A DNA stretch of 11,369 nucleotides from JBBDNC01 sp040877875 (GTDB lineage Bacteria > Bacteroidota > Rhodothermia > Balneolales > Balneolaceae): positions 1-11,369 of the forward strand of contig JBBDNC010000190.1 in NCBI GenBank assembly GCA_040877875.1, read 5' to 3'. Shown one piece after another: positions 6,245 to 11,369 of this stretch. The notes beneath the pieces are model-generated. The model was not told the DNA's origin. It saw nothing but the letters and a program-made list of their open reading frames with translations, and searched no databases. The position numbers were made by a program, and so were the translations under genes. Position 1 is the stretch's first letter, and every line of letters begins with the position of its first letter.

Positions 6245-7351
6245 TTACCTTTCAAAAATTTCAAGACCGGGGAAAAAATCTACCCATGCAAACCAGTAAC
6301 CGGTATAGGATTGTGTCGGGTTTAAACGGGATCCTTTCCTGGGGCCCTCAACCGCATATCCAAATACATCCCATCGATTCCCCTCCTGATCTTTCATCAC
6401 AACAGGCAGGGCATCCTGAACAGCCTCAAACTGAAGAAGTGTCCCGTCACGGAATTCACGTAAATAGGACATTGCAAAATTCTTGTCACGGCTTCCAACA
6501 ACAACGAATTCCTGATTTGAAATTCGGTCTTCAATCACCTGGATGCCGGGAGCAAACCGGTCTATGACGTAAGTTCGAACATCGGCATTTTCATCGATAT
6601 TCCTATTCGCAATGATCCCGTGCACTCTTTTTTTGCGAGGCAGGCGGTCATCCTTGTGACGAACCGGAAAATTCGTAGCCGAATCTTCTTCCAGATATCC
6701 TTCTCCATAGGCATAACTTTTGTAATTATACTGACGCCCTGTGTTTCGGGTCGTAAGGACTTTGGAGTCGGGATACATCGACTTCCATGTTTCCCAGGTA
6801 GTTTGCAAAACGGGAAGAGCTTCCATTTGGGTGCCGGCCATCGGCCCGTTCACACCGCGGATCTGCATTTGGGAATACCTGCTTTGGGTCTGACGGTCGT
6901 ACGGCACCAAATTTCCACGAAACAATAAGCCTGACACACCGAATTCTACATTCTGTCGATCCCAGGCTACTCCGGTACCGGTAAGCGGGCAGTATGTCAT
7001 GGCAACTGATAGGTCTTCAATTTGATCATTTACAATTTCATGCCAGTCCAGTACCTGGTGCGGGTAGGCTTTATGACTTTCACCGACGTTGACAGCAGAA
7101 ATCAACCGCTGTTCCTCTACATAATCTATTTCACCGGCCGGGGCAAAATCAGGCTGGTCGATAGATGGAATGCCGTCTTTCCCCGGTCCGCCGTCAATCA
7201 CTTCCTCTTGTGGAATAATCCAGTTATCCGAAATGTCCGGTACCCGGTTATTCTGACCATTGCCGGGTCCTCCTTCACCTACGATCTCGCACGAAACGGC
7301 AAAGAATAGCAACGTATATAAAACGTGTGTATAAATTTTGACTGCTCGCAT
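6245..7351 (-). CDS. DUF3179 lipoprotein, full length (copy 2)
   Basis: A 368-residue protein with a lipoprotein-like leader (LLFFAVSC, Cys21), thus probably anchored in an envelope membrane. The DUF3179 hallmarks are GGPGKDGIPSID (54-65), AYPHQVLDWHEIVN (95-108), MTYCPLTGTGVAWDR (118-132), VEFGVSGLLFRGNLVPYDR (135-153), a central DDRLP segment (234-238), and the C-terminal YTGYWFAWVDFFP typical of complete family members. The motif is CPLT rather than the CPLC found in the truncated copy at 3250-3882, so the second Cys is missing; this variant seems tolerated in the family. The biochemical function is unknown. The gene lies upstream of the exported thioredoxin-like gene (96 bases between) on the same strand. 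An AAGGA about ten bases before the ATG at 7351 is one of the better ribosome-binding sites in the window. Confidence 0.87.
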   Translation of the reverse strand: MRAVKIYTHVLYTLLFFAVSCEIVGEGGPGNGQNNRVPDISDNWIIPQEEVIDGGPGKDGIPSIDQPDFAPAGEIDYVEEQRLISAVNVGESHKAYPHQVLDWHEIVNDQIEDLSVAMTYCPLTGTGVAWDRQNVEFGVSGLLFRGNLVPYDRQTQSRYSQMQIRGVNGPMAGTQMEALPVLQTTWETWKSMYPDSKVLTTRNTGRQYNYKSYAYGEGYLEEDSATNFPVRHKDDRLPRKKRVHGIIANRNIDENADVRTYVIDRFAPGIQVIEDRISNQEFVVVGSRDKNFAMSYLREFRDGTLLQFEAVQDALPVVMKDQEGNRWDVFGYAVEGPRKGSRLNPTQSYTGYWFAWVDFFPGLEIFER

Positions 7352-7793
7352 GGTTTCATCATCCTTAAAGAGTTCATCATCCCCCAGAAGCCCGGGGCGG
7401 CCAGGGTTTCTTCCCCTGCCTTCGGCGTACGAGACCCTTTAGCTTCCAGACGAGACGAAACCAGATATTCTTACCCGGCAAGTTGTTCAAATCTGGCATT
7501 TACCAAATTATTCGGTAGCGTGTACTTCATTCTTATTGAATTCTATAGCATGTTCGAGTATCCGGCCTTTTTCAGAAACTGAAAGAACAAACGGACAGGG
7601 ATGATGTGGATGCTGCAGAATCTATACCGGACAGTCGAACGCCATTTATATCCGGAGTAGGAGGCACCCCGTCAGAGATGACGAGCTAAAATTGGAACCA
7701 GTACGGTCATTGACAACTTTGAATAGGCCGAAGATCAGAACGGTTTATCTTACGAGAATCCGATTTCTAATCGGAGATAATTCCGGCATGAAT
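7352..7793. other. 442-base non-coding stretch between two minus-strand units
   Basis: No gene is recognisable on either strand; the open frames here have no motif and no protein-like composition. It must contain the promoter of the DUF3179 lipoprotein and the end of the alditol oxidase transcript. The part from about 7380 to 7450 is clearly GC-richer than its surroundings and can form a hairpin (GGCCAGGG at 7399-7406 with CCCTGCC at 7414-7420, one bulge), which would sit in the 5' leader of the DUF3179 gene. I looked for a riboswitch there and found no convincing match. Confidence 0.5.
7759..7775 (-). terminator. Weak hairpin after the alditol oxidase gene
   Basis: TCCGAT at 7759-7764 and ATCGGA at 7770-7775 form a six-base stem with a five-base loop, 18 bases beyond the stop of the minus-strand alditol oxidase gene. 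On the minus strand it is followed by TTCTCGT rather than a proper T run, so it is at best a weak terminator. Confidence 0.3.
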
Positions 7794-9128
7794 TCAATAG
7801 ATATTCAAATCCAGGTAAGCATTTTTAAACTTTCCGTCGGGATCGTAGTGCCGGGCCAGTTGTAAAAAATCCTTCACCTTCGCATGTCGTGAATGCAGCA
7901 CGTCCGGGGTCAATGTAAATAACTTGCCCCAGTGTGGGACGACCTGATAGGGGTCAAGTTCAGCTTCAATTGCAGGCAACAGCTTTCTGACCTCTTCCCA
8001 ATTTTGTTTCCAGGTAAAATGGATGGCAACACAATCCTGCTGATAACAGGGACTCAACCAGAGTTCATCTGCAGCAATGGTCCGGATTTCCGAAATGAGT
8101 AATTGCGGATAGATCCGGTCTCTCATTTTTTCCAATGCAAGAATTGCATCCACTGCGTTAGTTCGCGGAATAAAATATTCAGATTGCAGCTCTTCGCCGC
8201 TGCTGGGAGTGAATCCCATCTTAAAGTGAGGCAGGCGTTCGAACCAGGGGCCTTCTTTACCCAATTGTTCCGTACAGGGTTCTGCAGAAAGCTCAGTGAT
8301 GGGATGCAGGTTTTTTGTAGCTGCTACAGCCCCATAAAATTCCGGGCCCGGATCGGAAGCCTTTTCATCCGTCCGTCTTTTGATCCATACCTGGCTGATC
8401 AATTGATCCTGCCAGTCTGTAAAAAGACTCACGCTATATCCGCTTGACATGATCGCATCAAAATGATTCTTCATCGATCGAAGGGGAAGATCTTGATACA
8501 CATCTTGTCGCATAGTGTATGCCTTCTGAACATCAAGGGTTATTCTTGCTACAATTCCAAGTGCACCCAGATTGACAACCGCCCCGTAAAATTCAGGATC
8601 TTCCCGGGTTAAATAGACTTTTTCACCCCCATCTGTAATCAACTCAAGTTCGGCTACTGCACCAGCCAGATTTCTGTTCTTGACACCCGAGCCATGAGTA
8701 GCTGTGGCACAAGCCCCTGCTATAGATATGTGGGGTAATGAAGCCAGGTTATGCAGGGCATATCCACGTCTGTTTAATAGCGGGGCAAGCTCGCCATAAC
8801 GCATACCGGCTTCAACCGTTACGGTTTTGGCCTTTTCATCCAGGGCTACCAGCTTATTTAGATGCCGGGTTGAAATCTGATTCAGAGGGCTGTCGGCAAT
8901 ATTATTGAAACAGTGTCTGGACCCAAGAGCTTTTTGTCTCCCCGAGGTTTTTACGAGAGACTGAAGCTCCTCTACGGTTTCGGGTACGTGTAGATTCTCT
9001 GCCTGATAAGTATAGTTGCCCGCCCAGTTCCGGCGGACATCCTGTGGCAGCGTGCCGGGGATGTAGGGCGCCAAAAAGCTTCCGGCTGCCAGGGATGAAG
9101 AAATTTTTAAAAAATTTTTTCTTTTCAT
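7794..9128 (-). CDS. aldO: FAD-linked alditol oxidase (AldO/xylitol oxidase family) with Tat-like leader
   Basis: A 444-residue VAO-type flavoprotein. It aligns by eye along its whole length with Streptomyces AldO, which oxidises polyols such as xylitol and sorbitol with O2 and releases H2O2. Conserved: NWAGN (34-38), GSRHCFN with His72 at the covalent-FAD position, NLASLPHISIAG, ATHGSG, TEQLG, FTPSSGEELQSEY, EIRT (Glu347, Arg349), HFTW (Thr372) and PHWGKLF (Lys402). These match the AldO residues His46, Ser106, Glu320, Arg322, Thr345 and Lys375. Streptomyces AldO lacks a leader; here residues 1-26 (MKRKNFLK, then an Ala/Leu-rich stretch) resemble a Tat signal with RK in place of RR. I start at the ATG at 9128; the frame also has an in-frame TTG one codon earlier. 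The gene lies 26 bases after the VOC gene, so the two form an operon. Gulonolactone/arabinonolactone oxidase is the alternative, but the match to AldO is closer. Confidence 0.88.
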   Translation of the reverse strand: MKRKNFLKISSSLAAGSFLAPYIPGTLPQDVRRNWAGNYTYQAENLHVPETVEELQSLVKTSGRQKALGSRHCFNNIADSPLNQISTRHLNKLVALDEKAKTVTVEAGMRYGELAPLLNRRGYALHNLASLPHISIAGACATATHGSGVKNRNLAGAVAELELITDGGEKVYLTREDPEFYGAVVNLGALGIVARITLDVQKAYTMRQDVYQDLPLRSMKNHFDAIMSSGYSVSLFTDWQDQLISQVWIKRRTDEKASDPGPEFYGAVAATKNLHPITELSAEPCTEQLGKEGPWFERLPHFKMGFTPSSGEELQSEYFIPRTNAVDAILALEKMRDRIYPQLLISEIRTIAADELWLSPCYQQDCVAIHFTWKQNWEEVRKLLPAIEAELDPYQVVPHWGKLFTLTPDVLHSRHAKVKDFLQLARHYDPDGKFKNAYLDLNIY

Positions 9129-9154
9129 CAAAACCGTATTTCAATATTATGAGT

Positions 9155-9553
9155 TTATGATTCACGACGGGCCAGCATGGGAGCTCCCCGTTTGCATAAC
9201 TGGATCGGGAATCCCCACGGGTCCCGCATCATGATAATATGGGAGCCGTCATCCAGGTGATCTTCACTCACCAGGCTCGCTCCGGCTTTTTCCAGCCTTT
9301 TCTTCTCTACATCAGGTTGCTCGGATACAAAAGCAAGATGCATGATCAAGGGATTCATCTTCCTGTAATCCGGAACCTCATCGGAGGGGTTATTATAAAT
9401 TTCAATCATCACTCTGCCACTGTCATCTGCCAGAAATGTCATATAGGGTTCATTTTCAGATTGCCGGACGATTTCCATCTTTAAATGATTCACATACCAG
9501 TCGGCGATCACCCGTGGGGATTCAACGTTGAATGCAAAATGTTCTATTTTCAT
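9155..9553 (-). CDS. VOC-fold (glyoxalase/dioxygenase superfamily) protein
   Basis: A 132-residue single-domain protein with two beta-alpha-beta-beta-beta modules, the vicinal oxygen chelate fold. Typical elements are IEHFAFNVESP (3-13), ADWYVNHLKM (17-26), MIEIYNNP (49-56), MHLAFVSEQP (71-80) and RDPWGFPIQLCKR (110-122). Metal-binding candidates are His5, Glu51, His72 and Gln118; the last position is normally Glu in glyoxalase I-type enzymes, so catalysis differs or is lost. It is cytoplasmic, with no signal. It ends 26 bases before the alditol oxidase gene on the same strand, so the two are likely co-transcribed, suggesting a part in sugar or aldehyde handling that I cannot specify. The ATG at 9553 is the natural start, without a clear Shine-Dalgarno. 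Confidence 0.82.
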   Translation of the reverse strand: MKIEHFAFNVESPRVIADWYVNHLKMEIVRQSENEPYMTFLADDSGRVMIEIYNNPSDEVPDYRKMNPLIMHLAFVSEQPDVEKKRLEKAGASLVSEDHLDDGSHIIMMRDPWGFPIQLCKRGAPMLARRES

Positions 9554-9617
9554 AGACTTGTTTTTTATTTGAAGTCCTTTCCAGGTCTGTGGATAGTTAT
9601 TGAGATTGACCTTTTTA

Positions 9618-9760
9618 AAGGAGGCTTTGTAAAACGGGTCTTTTGCCCAATGTCGGCGTTATCGGTCGATTGAAATCCTCGAATATTGAAATATACTGCG
9701 GTTTCAATCTCCCTCTGGCCTTGACCTTGAACAAAATCCCAAGTTTTGCAAAGCCTCCTT
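9618..9760. repeat. Long nested imperfect palindrome, possible MITE or structured RNA element
   Basis: Outer arms AAGGAGGCTTTGTAAAAC (9618-9635) and GTTTTGCAAAGCCTCCTT (9743-9760) are inverted repeats of 18 bases with one G-T wobble. Pairing goes on inwards: GGG 9636-9638 with CCC 9738-9740, TTTTG 9641-9645 with CAAAA 9732-9736, then weaker pairing around 9648-9657 with 9717-9728, and an inner stem GATTGAAA 9668-9675 with TTTCAATC 9702-9709. The whole 143 bases could thus fold into one long, interrupted hairpin. TTAA lies at both edges (9615-9618 and 9759-9762). No coding capacity is visible. The form suits a miniature inverted-repeat element, a REP-like repeat or a non-coding RNA; one copy cannot tell these apart. 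Confidence 0.6.
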
Positions 9761-9870
9761 AAAGAGTTATTACCCGCGCCGAATACGAATGTTTATATAT
9801 TTAATATTTTATTTAAAATCAAAAGTTATACATATTAGATGCCTTGAAACGAATGAAGACGTCATATTGA

Positions 9871-10020
9871 ACAGGCCGGCTTCTTTTGGATGAAGCCTTT
9901 TGCCGTACATTCGCTCCCAGAGGCAACAAATATCGTCTCCAATATATTGAAGATGAAAGCAACCGGATCATGACACAAATTCCCAAAAGTATCAAATATA
10001 TTAAAAGCCTGTGGGAATAA
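9871..10020 (+). pseudogene. Possible 3' remnant of a lost gene
   Basis: A frame open from the TGA at 9868-9870 to TAA at 10018-10020 encodes 49 residues with protein-like composition (for example FAPRGNKYRLQYIEDESNRI, then PKSIKYIKSLWE) but no start codon until a late ATG. It could be the C-terminal end of a degraded gene. I do not recognise the family, and a chance open frame of this length is quite possible. Confidence 0.25.
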
Positions 10021-10078
10021 TTCCCTCTGTCTTCTCAGTAAAAACTTTTGCCTCAACTCAAACCTGAAATAGATACAA

Positions 10079-11314
10079 ATGAATTCAAAAAAAATCCTTG
10101 TACCCCTGTACCTTTTTCTCCCCCTGTTATTTACTTATGCATGTGGTTCAAATGGGGATCATTCTCCCGAAACAGACGGAGAGGGCACTGTTATTCAATC
10201 CATCCACCATGATTTTCGCGTTGTTACCGTAGCTGAAGATTTTCAGCACCCCTGGTCTATGGCATTCCTGCCTAATGGAGATATACTGGTCACAGAAAGG
10301 GGGCGGTCGGGAGAGGATGCCCGGACCGGACAATTGAGAATTGTCCGAAACGGTGAACTGCTTCCGGATCCCGTACCCGGTTTGCCTGAAATTCATGCCG
10401 GTGGACAAGGCGGTCTGTTAGACGTAGTTCTGCATCCCGATTTCGAAAGTAACCGGCTGATCTATCTCAGCTATTCCAAACCCAATGATGACGGATCTGA
10501 AAACACCACTGCTGTCATACGGGGGCGTTTTGAAAATAATGAACTCGGAAATGTCGAAGAAATCTTTGAAGCACAAGCATGGTCCGAAGGACAGGGCCAC
10601 TACGGCTCCCGTCTTGCCTTTGACGATGAGGGCTATCTTTTTATTACCGTCGGCGACCGTCAGGTAAATCCCGGCGGCGGTATTGAAGAACAGCGGGAAC
10701 ATCCTGCACAGGACCTGACGACCCATCATGGGAAAATTATACGACTTCATGATGATGGAAGCGTCCCTTCTGACAATCCCTTTGCGGAACAAGAGGATGC
10801 ACTACCTGAAATCTGGAGTTACGGGCACCGAAACCCACAAGGGTTGGCGGTCCATCCTGAGACCCATGATGTTTGGGCTAATGAACATGGCCCGCAGGGA
10901 GGCGACGAACTGAATTATATCCGGCCCGGCATAAACTACGGATGGCCGGTAATCGGGTATGGAGTTAACTATGGACCCGGCGAGCCTCTGCATGAGGTGG
11001 TACGGGCCGATGGGATGGAACTTCCCATTCTCCACTGGAGACCCTCTATTGCTCCGGGGGGATTGATGATTTATTCAGGGGATAAATTCCCGAAGTGGCA
11101 GGGAAATATTTTCTCAGGTGGGATGTCCGGCGAACACAGGGTTCTCTCAAGAGTAACGGTTGACGGAACCCAACTGGTCAGCCAAGAATTATTGCTTCCG
11201 GGAGAATATCGAATTCGGGATCTTCGAACGGGTCCTGACGGATATATCTATCTGGCAACAGACCACCGCGGAGGCGATCTGACACCGATTGTACGTCTGG
11301 AACCTGTCCAATAG
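10079..11314 (+). CDS. PQQ-dependent soluble aldose sugar dehydrogenase (YliI-like), lipoprotein
   Basis: A 411-residue beta-propeller protein with a lipoprotein leader (about 1-21, Cys22 after FTYA). The family blocks of soluble glucose/aldose dehydrogenases are all present: QHPWSMAFLPNGDILVTER (56-74), GGQGGLLDVVLHP (108-120, His119 at the catalytic-base position), GSRLAFDDEGYLFITVGDR (176-194), YGHRNPQGLAVHP (248-260, Arg251), NEHGPQGGDELN (268-279) and NYGWPVIGYG (286-295). Such enzymes oxidise the C1 of aldoses to lactones in the periplasm, passing electrons to the respiratory chain through PQQ. No pqq synthesis genes are in the window. The gene diverges from the alditol oxidase operon and together they suggest envelope-side oxidation of sugars and polyols. 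The ATG at 10079 begins the lipoprotein signal; there is no Shine-Dalgarno. The length is normal. Confidence 0.9.
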   Translation: MNSKKILVPLYLFLPLLFTYACGSNGDHSPETDGEGTVIQSIHHDFRVVTVAEDFQHPWSMAFLPNGDILVTERGRSGEDARTGQLRIVRNGELLPDPVPGLPEIHAGGQGGLLDVVLHPDFESNRLIYLSYSKPNDDGSENTTAVIRGRFENNELGNVEEIFEAQAWSEGQGHYGSRLAFDDEGYLFITVGDRQVNPGGGIEEQREHPAQDLTTHHGKIIRLHDDGSVPSDNPFAEQEDALPEIWSYGHRNPQGLAVHPETHDVWANEHGPQGGDELNYIRPGINYGWPVIGYGVNYGPGEPLHEVVRADGMELPILHWRPSIAPGGLMIYSGDKFPKWQGNIFSGGMSGEHRVLSRVTVDGTQLVSQELLLPGEYRIRDLRTGPDGYIYLATDHRGGDLTPIVRLEPVQ

Positions 11315-11324
11315 CTGACATCCA

Positions 11325-11369
11325 TTAATCCACGCTTTCCACTCTTTCCAGGAATCGGTCGGGCCTCAG
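11325..11369 (-). CDS. Possible C-terminus of a convergent gene (runs off the window)
   Basis: On the minus strand a frame open from the window edge reads RPDRFLERVESVD and stops at TAA (11327-11325), ten bases past the end of the aldose dehydrogenase gene. The codons look like coding sequence and the position suits a convergent neighbour, but 14 codons are too few to be sure and no family can be given. Confidence 0.3.
   Translation of the reverse strand: MRPDRFLERVESVD

Larger units (their letters stand above)
9554..10078. other. 525-base divergent intergenic spacer
   Basis: This divides the VOC/alditol oxidase pair (minus) from the aldose dehydrogenase (plus). It holds, in order, the leader of the VOC gene, a long nested palindrome (9618-9760), an AT-rich block around 9787-9840 that may contain promoter elements, a 49-codon open frame without a start (9871-10020), and a short palindrome GGGAATAATTCCC at 10013-10025 in the leader of the aldose dehydrogenase. 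No intact gene is visible. Confidence 0.6.

Noticed and set aside
7395..7445. Minus-strand GCCGAAGG core reminiscent of a glycine riboswitch.
   Set aside because: The rest of the conserved core and the paired flanks are missing, and the downstream gene has no link to glycine.
7640..7690. Minus-strand GGGGTGCC resembling the start of a TPP riboswitch.
   Set aside because: The required CTGAGA and ACCTGAT-type blocks do not follow.
7362..9768. Identical 13-mer TCCTTAAAGAGTT at 7362-7374 and 9756-9768.
   Set aside because: About one such match is expected by chance in a window of this size, and the flanks differ.
9595..9771. AGTTATT direct repeat at 9595-9601 and 9765-9771, as a target-site duplication around the palindrome.
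   Set aside because: The copies lie at unequal distances (16 and 4 bases) from the arms, and a 7-mer repeat at this range is common in AT-rich DNA.

Overview
The window looks like chromosomal DNA from a Gram-negative bacterium of the Bacteroidota/Balneolota kind (Balneolaceae-like, moderate confidence). The reasons are moderate GC, very weak Shine-Dalgarno sequences before most starts, exported proteins and lipoproteins typical of that group, two DUF3179 genes, an ECF sigma factor followed by a small zinc-finger anti-sigma, and a sugar/polyol oxidation locus. I see no phage, CRISPR, rRNA, tRNA or intact insertion sequence.

Left part (1-1688, all on the minus strand): the N-terminal 68 codons of the histidine methyltransferase EgtD (ergothioneine synthesis), preceded by a serine alpha/beta hydrolase and a small four-helix membrane protein with a terminator-like hairpin after it. 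Next (1921-3348, plus) is a tight two-gene ABC exporter of the FetAB type, linked to iron export and peroxide tolerance. Its end is overlapped by a DUF3179 gene (minus) that has lost its C-terminal half. An ECF-type sigma factor and a soluble HxxxCxxC zinc-finger protein follow (3939-4891, plus).

Centre (5091-7351): an AhpD-like peroxidase-related gene interrupted by one in-frame TAG (plus), converging on a minus-strand pair made of a full-length DUF3179 lipoprotein and an exported thioredoxin-fold protein. A 442-base non-coding stretch follows.

Right part (7794-11314): a minus-strand pair encoding a VOC-fold protein and an AldO-type alditol oxidase with a degenerate Tat-like leader. A 525-base spacer divides this pair from a plus-strand, PQQ-type soluble aldose dehydrogenase lipoprotein. 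The spacer holds a long nested imperfect palindrome (9618-9760), an AT-rich block and a possible gene remnant. The window ends with what may be the last 14 codons of a convergent minus-strand gene.

The recurring theme is redox chemistry and sugar oxidation: ergothioneine, FetAB, AhpD-like, thioredoxin, an H2O2-forming alditol oxidase and aldose dehydrogenase. Whether these genes are regulated together cannot be seen. Two genes are visibly broken (DUF3179 copy 1 and the AhpD-like gene), so the segment seems to be undergoing gene decay. I found no convincing wholly new system; the least explained element is the nested palindrome at 9618-9760.
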